From: Guyanagaster necrorhizus
Lineage: Eukaryota; Basidiomycota; Agaricomycetes; Agaricales; Physalacriaceae
Assembly (NCBI RefSeq): GCF_019112545.1
Contig: NW_025064895.1
Coordinates: 240,049-304,048, forward strand
Length of the DNA: 64,000 nt
Direction: 5' to 3'
The notes beneath the pieces are model-generated. The model ran no database searches. It was given only the letters and a program-made list of their open reading frames with translations, and was not told the origin of the DNA. Made by a program: the position numbers and the translations under genes. The number at the start of each line of letters is the position of its first letter. Positions within the stretch are counted from its first letter, which is position 1. Of the stretch, positions 12,243 to 24,436 are shown one piece after another.

Positions 12243-15200
12243 AAATGACTTTGGATAAGAGTCTTAGTTTGCCTGGATATTGATGGTGAAATTCCTCAAT
12301 AAATTCACTGGCAGAGAATTTGGAGGCCAATAACTAAGCAAATTCTTCATTGGTATCTTCATATCCTAGCCACTGGATTTTGTACAGCAGTGGGCAGCAG
12401 AACTGGCAGTCCAGTTTAGAGTTGAGAATTTAGGCTATTTTGAAATGTTCTTCTCCATCGACTTTGACTGGAGGCAGTGGTGGTTGGATTCAGTTAGGAA
12501 TGGTGTTTTCTTCTATGAGTTCCAATTGTGATACATGAAAAATGGGGTGAATAGACTGGAGATCTGGCAGGAGCCTCAGGATAAAGGAGTGGGTATCAGG
12601 TTGGGCTATGATTTCAAAAGGACCAAGGTATTTTTCTGAAAATTTTCTGGTCAGGCAGGTGGTTTTGATATATTTGGAGCTAAGATAGGCTTTGTCTCCC
12701 ACTGTGAATAGGGGTGCTGAAATCTGATGCTTGTCTGCTTAGATCTTATAGTGGGACTGGGCTTTAGAAATTTCATCTTTCAGTAATTGATGGAGTTCAT
12801 TAAGATTGACTGCAAAATCTCAGGCCCAGACAGAGGTGATGTCCCTTTCAGGATGAATGATGATATTGGAGTGGTAACCCTTATTAGCAAAAAATGAGGA
12901 AATTCTGGTGGATGTGTTAGAGGCATTATTGTGAGCAAATTCAGCAATGAGTAAGAGGGTATCCCAGTTGTCTTGCTGGTAGGAGCAGTAGATATAGATG
13001 TATTGTTCCAGAGTTTGGTTTGCTTATTCCATTTGTCTGTTAGCCTCTGGATGATAACTAGAGATAAGATAGAGCTCCATATCAAGGGCTATAGCTAAGG
13101 TGCAAGTGAATTGAGAGACAAATTCAGAGCTATGGTTGGATGTGATGTGACTGGATACCCTATGTTTGGAGAATACATGGATAAGAAAAAGTTGGGTGAG
13201 CTCCATGGAGTTGATGGTGTCATGAGTGGGAATGAAGATGGCTTGCTTGCTAGCTCGGTCTATGACTACTAAGATGGCAGTAAATCTATTGGAGTCTGGT
13301 AGTTGTTCAATGAAGTCTATGAAAATGGAATCCCATAGCTATTTGAGAACTGGTAGAGGTTTGAGTAACCCATAAGGGTGGTGTCTAGATGCCTTATTGT
13401 GCCCACAAACTGTGCAGGACTTAATATAGTGTCAGATGTATTCACACATCTTTGGCCAGGTATAGTTCTGCTGGACTAGTTCCAATGTCTGGTTTTGACC
13501 AAAGTGGCCTGCCAAGATGTGGTCATGATTGTTCTGTAGTATATGGAGATGGAGATCATTGGAGTCTGGAACATAGATATGACCTTTGAAGCGAAGGATA
13601 TTGGATTCATCAATAGACCATTGAGAGAGAGAGAATTCAGAAGTGGCTTTGGCCTGGCAGAGGCTATCAGAGGATGTAGGGTCAGAGGATTGTGCTTGTT
13701 TGATATCAATGTGAAGCTTATCAATGTCTATGATGGTGCTGGCTTGAAGGATAGGGCCTTTAAGGTAGATTGCATGGAGTGACATGGAAAGTTGTTCTTG
13801 GATGAACATGGGTCAGAAATTGTGGGGATTGACTTGGGCATATTGGCTATCCCTCTCTTTAGGGTAGACATCCTATCATCTAGTGAGCACATCCAGTTTT
13901 CCAGAGTGGAAATGAATTACTAAGTTGAACTGAAATAGATATTCAGATCAGCAGACCTGTTGGCAGATTAGAATCTTAGTGATGGTGAAGTATTCAAGGT
14001 TCTTGTGGTCTGTTATAACATTGATAGAGTCTGCAGAGCCTTCAAAGTAGTGCCACCAATGTTTAAAAGCTTCAAAAATGGCCAGGAGCTCCTTATCATG
14101 AGTGTCATAGTTGAGTTCAGCATTGTAGAGACTTCAGGAGCAGAATGCAATTGAGTGAATTTTGCCATCTTCAAGATAGATGGAGAGGATAGCTGCAATG
14201 GTGTAATCAGAGGTATCAGTTTTCACCACTATCTTTCGATCAGAGACCCAGTGAGTAAAGATAGGAGCATGTGTAAAGGCCTCTTTCAATTTATTGAAGG
14301 TAGCTAAGTATTTGTCATTAAATTTCTATAGAGTTTTCTTGCAGGTGAGTTGTGTAAGGGAGATGATGATGTCACTATATCCATGTATGAAGTGATGGTA
14401 GACGTTGGCAAAGCCAAGGAAGGATTAGATGTCCTTGACTTTTTGCAGTACTAGCTAGTCAATAATGGCCTTGACTTTTTTTTCAGATATGTGAAGTCCT
14501 TCAGATGATAGAATGTAGCCTAGGTACTCTATGGAGTCTCAGTTGAATTCACATTTGAAACCCTTACAGTAAAGTCCATTAGCTCTAAGCCTATGTAGAA
14601 CCTCATGAACATGTTTCTGGTGATCTTCTGGATTGTCGGAATATATGAGAATGTCGTCAAGATAGACTACTACTGATATATCGAGCATGTCAGAGAATAT
14701 ATTGTTTACAAATTGTTGGAATGCTACTGGAGCATTTGTGAGGCTAAAAGGCATGACATGCTATTTGAAGGAACCATAACAGGTCTGGAAGGCTGTTTTC
14801 CATTCATTCCCCTTAGCTATGCAAATAAGATGGTAGGCATGCCAAAGGTTGAGCTTGATGTAGATGCATGCAGAGCAGGCAGAGTTGAGGAGATCAGAAA
14901 TGAGGGGAAGAGGATAGCGATCTTTCTTGGAGATTTTGTTTAGACCATGGTAGTCAATGCAAAGTCAGAGTTCACTGGTTTTTTTCTTAACAAATAGAAC
15001 TGGAGCCCCATGTGGAGAGCAAGATGGAGTAATGAATCTATTGCACAGATTATCATCAATAAACTCTTGTAGGGCCTTGAGTTCAGATTCTGAGAGAGAA
15101 TAAATAGGTCTAAGCAGTAAAGATGTTCCTTCCTCAAGATTGATTTTGAGGTCATATGATCTGTGTTTGGGTAGCTTTTCAGAGAGAGTATCACTGAAGA

Positions 15201-17537
15201 TGTCTGCAAAATCATAGTACTCTACTGGTACTGATGAAAGATCTGCTGATTCTGCAGATGCAGCTTTGGTTCCAATATTAGGCAAGGAAGGCTGTAGTGT
15301 AAACTGCTGAGCACCTTCTTCTGTACTGGCTTGGACAAATATGGCAGTGGATATGATGGAGATCTTTGGATGTGCTTTTATAGTAAAAGACTCTGAGAGA
15401 GGATAGGAGTAGATGGGTTCATATGAGAATGGAGTCCGCCAGTTACTTAGAGTCGATTTGAAATGGGGTGAAGCCCTAGGAGTTAGACTGATAGAGTCTG
15501 GTGGGCATGAAAGTTCCAGATTTGAGCTGAAAGGCTCGGAGAAGGATGGACTGTTGTCCTGTGGGCACAGAAGTCTCTGAGATGTAGTGGAGGCTGCAGA
15601 ATTGGTTGGAGTGAGATCCTGATAGCTTGAGCAGAAAATGATACTGTTCTCAGTCCAGTCAATCAGTGGATTGTAGTGGGAGAGCCAGTTGTATCCTAGG
15701 ACAAGATTGCAAGATGAGTCCAGAGGAGTGACATAGAAGTTGATGAGAAAGATGTCTCCAGATGGGAAACAGATGAGAATGGTTGCAATTTGAGATATAC
15801 AGCTCCCAATAGAGCTATCAAATAATCGAAGTTGCACACTAGGGATGGTTTTAATGAGGATTTCATTGGCAGCTACATACTTAGTGTCAACAAAGCAGTG
15901 GCTAGAGCCAGAATCAATAAGGGCAAGAAAACACAGAATGATACAAGTTGGAGAACCATCAGGTTCTGTAGTAGTCAGTAATTCTGCTGAGAGGGGAATA
16001 TGGAAGGAGTGATTGGAAAGAAATGTTGCATTGAGAGTAATGACCTCCAGTATGTGAATACAGTCAATGCAACCCTGAACTCACATGAAGAGAACAGGAT
16101 TGCTTTCTAGTTTTCTGACTCTATCAGGGCTGGTTCCATGAGAGCCATGTCAACTTCTGCTGCATGACTCTTGGTGGAGGCTGCTGCCTTCTGCTTGTTG
16201 CAGCCCTCAGTCTTGTGTTTGGCTCTACAGAATATGCAAAGGTTGTTCTGGTGCTGGCAGTCTTTTTCTTTCTGAGTAAGACAGCTATCTTTGCCTAGCT
16301 TGTCAGCATAGGGCTTAGGGGTGGTAGATTTTGGTGTGGAGCTAGAGTCCAAGGAAGACATGTTAGATCTCTTGGATTTGAGGTTGGAGAATTTATTGTC
16401 CCAGTTTTTATGGGCAATTTCAGTCTTCTGGATCTAGTAGGAAGCATCAAGTTCTTGGGCAAGGAAGCGCATATCATGAAGGTTGTTTGGCTTCCTATGG
16501 TGTGCCATGTCATCCTTGATGCAGGTGCAGAGGCTATGGTAAAAGGCATGGCAGAGAGAGTTATCTCTGTATCCAATTTATGAAGCATACTGGTTGAATT
16601 AGACTATATATTTCATGATCCAGTCTCCATCATGCATCTGAAGGTGTTCTAATACATCTTCAGCATCTCTGATAGCATTAAAGGGGCTGAAGTTGCTATG
16701 AAGCTCATTTAAAAAAGCTGCATAGGAGAATTGCCAGGCTAGTGGACTCCATGGATTGGGGTTAAGAATGTCTGGTTCAAACCAGTTAAGCATAGTGCCA
16801 GCCAGAAATGAGATAGCATAGTTAACTTTATTGGCATCTGTTGCAAATATGGTAGGTCTGTCATTGAAGTTCAACTGAAGGGAGACGATAAAAGCCTTCA
16901 GTTTGCAAGGGTCAGAGCCATCAAATAGTTTCGGTTCCTTGATCTTAGTATAGATAGTGGCTGGTTTAGAGTTGTTGAGGGAAGCAGAGACTCTTTATAA
17001 CAGGTTCATGAATTTTAGGAACATGTCCTGCTGATTTGGATTGTTACTTTTTGTGGGACCATCAGAGCTGCCTGGGTCATTGGGACCATCTGGACCATCT
17101 GGTCTGCCTGAAAAAGGGTTTAGTGAATTACCACCTGGTTCCCGTCAGATGGAAGTATAAGTAGGAGTGTCTTCATCTCTGCCCTCTGAGTCTGGACTAT
17201 CTAGATTCCTATGCATGTTGCCCAGAGATAAGGGGTCTATTAGGGAGTCAGTTCAGGCACCATACATCAGGCTGGCCTATCAGGCTCTATTGGTTAGGAT
17301 GCTGATAGTGTCAAAAGGGTTAAGGGAATCATCATAATTAAGTTAGTGGGTAGTGAAGCTAGAGTGATTGTAGGTTTTCCTATAGAAAAGTTGTCCTCCA
17401 CTGGAGGCCAATCCAAAAAGGCCTGGTTGTTTCTTTGAGGCAGAGGCCAAAATGTCTTCCATAGAAAACATGTTTGGATAGGTGGGCTGAGTTTGTTCAG
17501 GATCAGTTTCTGTGAGTTTAGTAAATGTGGTGAACAT
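12243..17537 (-). pseudogene. gag-pol of element C (gag, protease, RT, RNase H, integrase, chromodomain)
   Basis: Reading on the - strand: gag begins at ATG 17537 with MEDILASASKKQ shortly after; the capsid is near 16600-16870 (FLAGTMLNWFEP); a zinc knuckle LCIFCRAKHKTEGC (near 16230) is one residue short of the CX2CX4HX4C norm. The protease at about 15925 has LIDSGSS with the catalytic Asp present. RT includes PHGAPVLFVKKK (about 14980) and [15 protein letters not shown] with an intact [10 protein letters not shown] (about 14650). RNase H is at about 13950-14230. Integrase has the HH-CC finger near 13440 (CTVCGHNK) and FIDFIEQLPD; the second Asp position reads SNHSSEF, so that Asp is lost. 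A chromodomain (FKIA, YKIQWLGYE) ends at about 12243. Many stops make it non-coding today. Confidence 0.88.
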
Positions 17538-17576
17538 GATAAAATTTTCGACTCAAGAGTTTGAGTTCGAATATAC

Positions 17577-17827
17577 TGTTAGGAATGTGTCAATTCAACT
17601 AGGGTTGAGTGCATATGCAGAGTCCAGCAGAGTGCATGAGTTCAATGAAGCTATTGGCAATATTGCCTTTGAGTCAGAGCCCAAGGATCTGGGTGGACAG
17701 AATGGAGTTCTGTCAGAGGAGTGAACCAGAATATCCTTCAGAGCAGAATCTGATAGACAAGATAGGAAGGAGTTGAAGTGAGTGCAAAGTGTAGATGGCT
17801 TACCCAAGTTGATATTCGAACTAAGTA
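17577..17827 (-). repeat. 5' LTR of element C, first half (interrupted by D)
   Basis: These 251 bp start TGTTAGGAATG and match the left LTR up to AACTAAGTA, where the pogo-like element D enters at a TA dinucleotide. Confidence 0.9.
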
Positions 17828-17850
17828 CAGTTGACTATCTTACAATGCAT
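17828..17850 (+). repeat. Left terminal inverted repeat of D
   Basis: The 23 bp start CAGTTGACTATCT directly after target TA. The right end (25144-25166) is its reverse complement with one T/C difference. Confidence 0.88.
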
Positions 17851-18110
17851 GATGTCAAAATGCATAATTCTGACTTTGCATATAGATTGGGCTGGAATGC
17901 AGTTGGGGAGCAGGGAAATGGGCTAGAAATACATATCACATAATGTATATGATTCTAGTTAGGAATATGCATTGTCAGATCAAAAATTATAGTAAGCTGA
18001 TATGATATTATGCATATATTAGAACAATAAAGAATATAATTTATTTGTATAGACTATGACAAACACAAAAAAAATTATTATAAAGCGATACAGCCTATAT
18101 CTCTATAAAC

Positions 18111-19494
18111 ATGCCTTCTGAATCAACATGAAAACCATATGCTAAACCTGGAAATCCATATGAGCATACAAAACAGAAGGAGAAAGTCTCAATATACACA
18201 TCATCAGCTCAGCCTCCAAAGCAGATCTTCCATCCACACCTCACAACAGAAGACTGGCTTATAGTATTCAAACACATTGATAACTATTCTTCCCATCAAC
18301 ATGCTGATATTGTGGCACATTTCACAAACCAAAAGGAAGATGCACTGCTCTTTATCTAATCAACTCTTTCACAGAAACTGGCATCTCGTACAAAAATTGA
18401 ACAGCATGCAAACAAGAACCCTAATGCACTATCATCCAAAAAGTCTTATATTGTCACCTGACCTGATGTGGAGCATGCTGTTGCATCCTGGTATCAGAAC
18501 ATGCAGCTCTGAGATGAGACTGTAACTGGTGCAATGCTGAAAGAGAAGCAAAATCAGATTGAAAATCTGATGAATATTCTAGAGGATCAGTGTTTGAAAG
18601 GAGAGGGATGGTTGAGGTCATTCTGCAAGGCATGAAAGATTCAGGAGGTTTAGTGGCATGGAGAAGCAGGCTCAGTGGATATGATGGCAGTGAAAAAAGA
18701 ACGTGTGTATCTTTACAGCATTATAACGAAATATGCAATATGAGACAAATGGAATATTGATGAATCTGGTCTTGTCATCTTTGCTATCTCAGATTGTACC
18801 TTGGCATCTGGTTCTATGAGTGGATGAAAACAGGACAAGTTCCACATCACCATGTGTTTTGCTGTGAATACAGATGGGAGTGAGCAAATGCCAGTTGTTT
18901 TTATTGGCAAGTCAAAGCAACCACAGTGTTTTAAGAAAAAGAGTCCAACAGCAATGGGATTCTATTATCGGAATAACAAGAAGGCCTAAATGACAAGCAA
19001 AATATTTATGGAGTGGGTAAAGATGTTTGATTTAAAGATGAAGAGGGAGATGCAGCAGGTTCTGCTGACCTTGGATAACTTTCGAGGGCATTCTATCACT
19101 TATACACTCTATAACACAAAGCTGGAGTTCTTCAAGCCCAATATGACTCCATATGTTCAGCTGCTAGATGCTGGTATTATCTGCTGCTTCAAGGCACATT
19201 ATTGGAATGCTATGTGTATCCATGCACTTGATCTCGATGATCTTGGAGAGTCTAAGATCTTCAAGCTTGATCTCCTTGAAGCTATGACTATTGCTTGTGA
19301 TGCTTGAGCAAATGTCAGCAGTGAAACGATAGCAAACTGCTAGAAACACACTGGTATAATGCCTGACAATGCATCTGAGTCACAGTCTATCACACTATCC
19401 AATGATTTCCAAGATGCCTCACTCCTCAAGTCTGCATGGAACCTTGTTCGTGACTTTGCCTCAACAGATAAATATATGCTTCCAGGGATTGAAC
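18111..19494 (+). pseudogene. pogo-like transposase of D, N-terminal and catalytic part
   Basis: A single frame starts at ATG 18111. The N-terminal half holds a CENP-B/psq-type helix-turn-helix region (TTEDWLIVFKHID, then SQKLASRTKIEQHA and PDVEHAVASWYQNM), which binds the terminal repeats in this family. The DDE_1-type catalytic core follows: first Asp in NIDESGL (18759), PVVFIGKSKQPQCF, second Asp in LTLDNFRGH (about 19070), third Asp in QLLDAGII (about 19165). All three acidic residues survive, although about eight stops (TGA, TAG, TAA) break the frame. Element E enters at 19495; the frame resumes at 24437. Confidence 0.9.
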
Positions 19495-19697
19495 TGTTGC
19501 AGAACGACACAAGTATCTGATGTCAATCTTATATAAGCATAGACAGTTTTGTCCTGAGTCGACGGTCAATTGCCTTTAAGCAATTGACTGTTGTACTCAG
19601 GTAAGTAGTAGTCATACATACCTCTACCTTCAAGCAATTGACCGTCATACTCAGTCTAGCCTATTATCCACTGCATAAAAGTAACCTGCCTGCAACA
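19495..19697 (+). repeat. 5' LTR of element E
   Basis: The 203 bp run from TGTTGCAGAAC to CCTGCAACA. They contain an internal near-palindrome around the words CAATTGCCTTTAAGCAATTG and a TATA-like CTTATATAAGC (about 19528). Confidence 0.93.
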
Positions 19698-19698
19698 G

Positions 19699-19712
19699 AT
19701 TATGGGCCCCGC
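19699..19712 (+). promoter_or_regulatory. Primer-binding site of E (half-tRNA type)
   Basis: ATTATGGGCCCCGC begins two bases after the LTR. It contains no TGG for a tRNA 3' CCA end. It is instead nearly complementary to the anticodon stem-loop of initiator tRNA-Met (GGGCTCATAA), the half-tRNA primer known for copia-type elements. Confidence 0.55.
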
Positions 19713-19815
19713 ACTTTAAGGCCTATTTTGAGTTTTTTTTCCTTCGCATCTTGCCTGTGCCCTGCTATCTCTCCATCAGTCATTTCACTACTAAAACGAT
19801 ATCACCACATACATC

Positions 19816-22800
19816 ATGCCATCCTTCGACACAATCAAAAAAGGCTTCGACAATCTAAATGCCTCCAACTATGGCAAGTGGAAAGAAAACATATCAGCCT
19901 TACTCAAAACTCACTGTGAGTACCTTATCACTATTGGCTGTGACCCTGAACCAGAGTTTGCAGACTCTGAGAAGCCAACATACCAGGAGAGAAAGGACTG
20001 GAAGGAAACTCAGATATCGGCTGCTGGCACAATCTACCTCTGCCTTGATGAATCCCAGAAGGCTCATGTCAAGAGCTGTTTTGACAATCTAGAGAGGATG
20101 TGGGACATATTAAAGGCACACCATCAGCAAAGAAAACCGGTGACTCGATTTGTAGCCTATGACAGCTTCTTCAATCTCAAGAAGGAGACAGAAGAATCAC
20201 TTCCAGATTTTGCCAGTTAGAGCACTCAAATCATGAATCGTATTTATGCTCTGCATTCCACTTATTTTAGTCTCCAGCAGTTAAAAGAAGAGCTTCTCAT
20301 TATGGCCCTAATTTGTGCACTCCCTCAGCCCAAATTTGGAAACTTTGTCACATTGCTATTCCTTCTCTCTGATAAACTCACTCTCGAAGGACTCTGCACT
20401 GCATTTCACAATGAAGAAAACAATCAAAAGCTGCATGCTGATGATCCAGCAGTCTCTGTCACTCTCAAAGCCACACCTTTTCATTTAGCTACAAATCGAA
20501 CTACTAATACCACTGCAAAATATGAATGGTACCTTTGTGAGAATCATGCAGAAGAAGAATATATAACTAAGAAGTTTTCACTTAAACAGGACCATGAACA
20601 TGCTGCTGACCATACTGCTGGGAAGCATCATCATAAGGAGGCTGGAAAGAAGGACTCGAAAGCTGCTAACTCTGTCAAGATGAAGGAGGAGACTGCTAGC
20701 CAAGCAAGTACTAATTTATTATCACTTGCTGTGTCTCATTGGAATACCAATACAGGTGCTTCTCATCATATGACCCCTCACTGACAATGGTTCCAACTCT
20801 ATGCTCCACATGTTGTTCCCATTTGTCTTGCAGATAATTCAGTCATTTATTCAGCAGAGATTGGGTCAGTAGTATTGGAGTCAGAGATTCAGAGGGAGAA
20901 AGGCTTGGTGGTGGAACTTCTTGACATATTATATATACCAGCATTGAAAAGTAATCTCTTATCGCCCTATCATCTTACATGGAAAAAGGGATTTAAGATC
21001 TCAATTGCTGGATTAGATGTCACTTTCAGCCAGGGTAAAAAGATCTGATTCACAGCAACTGTAAATGAGAGCAATATTGGCTATATCAATGCTACCACAC
21101 ATTTGTTCTCAAAATCGACCACTATCATTGCAAACTCAAGCTCTACAGATACCTGTCGGATGAACAATACACTTTGGCACAGATGTTGCTGTCATCAAAA
21201 CATAGACACTATATAGCACATGCATATAAAGCAGCTAGTAACTGGAATGAAGTGAGAGTCAGGTCCCCCAACTGATCCTATCTGTATATCATGCCTCACT
21301 GGCAAACAGCATCGCCACAATGTTCCTCATAGCCTCTCAGAGCAGAAGAAACACCTTCTTGAGTGAGTATACAGTGATATCAAAGATCCAATGCCTGTCG
21401 CAACTCCAGAGAGCTATCGCTACTAGATAACATTCATCTGCAGTGCATCTGACATTTGAGCTGTCGCACCTCTGAAGTATAAAAGTGATGCCTTTAATGC
21501 CTTTAAGCAGTTCAAAGCATATGCAGAGAATACCCACCCAGGACTCAAAATCATTGAGTTTCAGGAAGATAAAGGCAGTGAATATATAGGAAAGGAGTTT
21601 GTCGACTTCTGTGCTGAGCATGAGATCAAAAGGTGATATATTGAACCCAATGAACTATACCAGAATGGCACAGCAGAATGAGCCAACTGCACAATTGCAG
21701 AGGCCATCACTGCCATGTTAAATGAGTCACATCTCTCATCATCATTTTGGAACCTCGCTCTCTGAGTATTCATTCATGTCTGAAATCACATCCCCACAGA
21801 TCCTCTTCCAAACATCACACCCTTCACAGAATGGGACCCAAATCACTAAAAACCAGATATATCCCACTTTTGCATGTTTGAATGTCTTGTGTATGTGCTA
21901 GTATGAAAAAAAGAATGTCGAGCATTAGAGTCATACACCTAAAAATATATCTTTGTTGGATATCCAGAGGAAGTAAAAGGCTGGCTATTCTGGAACTCAT
22001 CTACACAGCGGTTCATCACCTCCAGCCATACTGTATTCAATGAGCATGTATTTTCTGAAAATCACAAAAATATTATAAATCCTCTTGGTGATGATACATC
22101 TCCCACAAACAGATATAACAGCATAGATACTGCTATACCTGATGCAGCAATACCTCATCAAGGGAGAGAAAACATACCTACTGATAAGCCATCTTTGCCA
22201 TCTGAGCAACTCCTATCATCATCATCATCACCATTCTTGCCAGCTCTGTCCACTCTATCAAATATGCAAACACCTCCAGAATCACCTCTTACTCCACTAT
22301 CAAGTCTTCCAACATCTCCTACACCCTCTTTATCACTTTTATGTCTTTGGACATGCTTTGAGCCACAATACAACTCTAAAGGTCTTATAATCCCATCTCC
22401 AAACACTGGACATGGTTTTTGCTATAAACATTCTGACACCAATACGATAAACTTATCAGACTCAGATGAATCTCTTTCTGATCCCATTGATGAAACTACT
22501 GCTGAGCCAGAGCTTACTGAGACAGATGTTGTCACAGGAATGACCTTTGTATTGCATGATGATGACTATATCACATATACAGAAGCTCTTGAGCTTGCAT
22601 TTCAGACAGCAGTAGAGATGGCAAACTAAGCATCTGCACCCAACGATGAACCAAAGACACTTGCAGAGGCAATGACTTGGCCAGGAGAGGAAAGTGAAAA
22701 ATGGTATGAGGCAGCTCAGCAGAAATTGAATGCACTGCAGGAGAGTGGCACCTTTGAGCTTGTGAAGCTCTCTTCAGGGCGAAAGGCTATAGGTGGAAAA

Positions 22801-24206
22801 TAGGTCTTCAAAGTGAAGTGTAACTCTGATGGATCCATTGAACGCTACAAGGCATGCTATATTGCAAAAGGGTACTCACAGCAGCCAGGTTTTGACTACA
22901 CTGAAACCTTCTCTCCTACTCCAAAATGGGCAGCCATCTGAACAGTCCTTGCTCTTGCTGCACTTGAGGACCTGGAGCTCTGGAGTGTGGACATCTCATC
23001 AGTGTTTCTGAATGGTGATCTAAAAGAGGAGGTATACCTTCAACAACCAGAGGGATTCGAGACAAAGGACAAGAGCTGAATGCTTCATCTCTTCAAGTCC
23101 ATCTATGGACTGAAGCAGACTGGATATGAATGGCACAAAAAGCTCCAACCAAAATGGGCTTTGACAGAGTATGCTGTGAACACAGCATATGAGTGTACAA
23201 GAGAGATGATCCTCAGATTATTGTTCTGGTGTTTGTTGACAATGTAACAATTGCTGCAAAGTCCATAGAGTCTGCATGACATGTTGTTGATAATCTCAAA
23301 AAGCACTTCAAACTTTGCAATCTAGGTCCAACTTCATTTCTCCTTGGTGTCAAAATACACAGAGACCATCTAAACTGAACACTCACACTCTCTCAACCAC
23401 AGTATATCTAAAAAATCCTAGAATGTACTGGAATGTCCAACTGTAACAGTATCAGTACTCCTCTCAATCCACACACTAAGCTATCCAGCTCAATGTCCCC
23501 TGCTACTCCAGAGAAATGGAAAATCATGTGGCACATCCTATATCTCCAAATCCTTGGCTCTGTAGCATATCTGGCTATCGCCACTCATTCTGACATAGCT
23601 TTTGCAGTCAGTGTCCTATCACGTTTCAGCAAAAACCCTGGATTGAGGCATTGAGAGACCCTAAAATGCCTCCTCAGATACATAAAGGGAACAATCGACC
23701 TAAAATTGATATATTCACCTGATGCTACAAACCCAGACCTGTTTAAAATGTACACAGATGCAGATCATGGTGGAAACCCAGACAATAAGTGCTCGACCTT
23801 AGGATATGTTGTCAAGATAGGCACAGGTGCAGTCAGCTAGATGAGTTGGCTACAATCTATAGTAACCTTATCGACCATAGAGGCCAAATATATGGCTGCC
23901 ATTTCTGCTGGACAGGAAATTCTGTGGCTGCAAAACCTGTTCACAGAATTTGGCTTTCATCATCTGTCGCCATTGCCACTGCTGATTGACAGCCAGTCTG
24001 CTCTCTTTGTTGCTCACAATCCTGATCATCATGGTCATGTCAAACATCTTGACCTCCACTTCTACTGGTTACGAGATGAGATTGAGCAGGGGCACATACA
24101 TATTGAACATCTTCATACAGAAGACATGTCTGCTGACATCTTCACAAAGGCCTTAGAAAAGAAGAAGATGACTCACATGATCAGGCTGTTGGGTCTTGAA
24201 CTCTGA
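19816..24206 (+). pseudogene. gag-pol of element E (copia type)
   Basis: The frame starts at ATG 19816. Gag (19816-20700) has LNASNYGKWKENI and ends with a His/Lys-rich stretch instead of a clear zinc knuckle. The protease region shows WNTNTGASHHMTPH (about 20742) where DTGAS is usual, so the catalytic Asp reads Asn. GAG-pre-integrase is at about 21170 (LWHRCCCHQN). The integrase core has DKGSEYIGKEF and NGTAE (about 21570-21680). A Ser/Pro-rich linker (22200-22350) precedes RVT_2 (VDISSVFLNGDL, KSIYGLKQT), whose YVDD box reads FVDN (about 23235). A one-base shift near 23150 moves RT/RNase H to another frame; RNase H (TLSTIEAKYMAAIS) ends at 24206. Over twenty stops make it a pseudogene. Confidence 0.92.
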
Positions 24207-24228
24207 GAAGTATTGTGTCGAGAGGGAG

Positions 24229-24431
24229 TATTGCGGGATGACACAAGTATCTGATGTCAACTTTATATAAGCATAGACAGTTTTATCCTGAGTCAACAGT
24301 CAATTGTCTTTAAGCAATTAACCATCGTACTCAAGTAAGTAGTAGTCATACATACCTCTGCCTTCAAGCAATTGACCATCATACTCAGTCTGGCTTATTA
24401 TCCACTGCATAAAAGTAACCTGCCTGCAACA
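24229..24431 (+). repeat. 3' LTR of element E
   Basis: The 203 bp run from TATTGCGGGATG to CCTGCAACA. Compared with the left LTR there are 19 substitutions, all transitions, and no indels. Confidence 0.93.
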
Positions 24432-24436
24432 TGAAC

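Larger units (their letters stand above)
19495..24431 (+). mobile_element. Element E: complete Ty1/Copia retrotransposon
   Basis: The 4937-bp element has two 203-bp LTRs and a perfect 5-bp duplication TGAAC (19490-19494 and 24432-24436). A primer-binding site follows the left LTR and a purine tract (GAGAGGGAG, ending 24228) precedes the right one. Excision with one TGAAC restores the D transposase frame exactly. The inner gag-pol has many stops and a frameshift. The LTRs differ at 19 positions by my alignment, all transitions, so the insertion is old or was hit by a mutational defence. Confidence 0.95.

Noticed and set aside
17550..17576. tRNA-like words (ACTCAAGAGT, GTTCGAAT) beside the C LTR
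   Set aside because: Too short for a tRNA gene and no acceptor stem can be formed; kept only as a primer-site remark.
19495..19697. Repeated CAATTG/TTAAGCAATTG words, possibly a CRISPR-like or satellite array
   Set aside because: They are internal palindromic words of the copia LTR, present once in each LTR, and the genome is eukaryotic.
22158..22406. Asp/Gly-rich minus-strand open frame
   Set aside because: It is the reverse of the Ser/Pro-rich linker of the copia polyprotein (TCATCATCATCA repeats); no gene signals.
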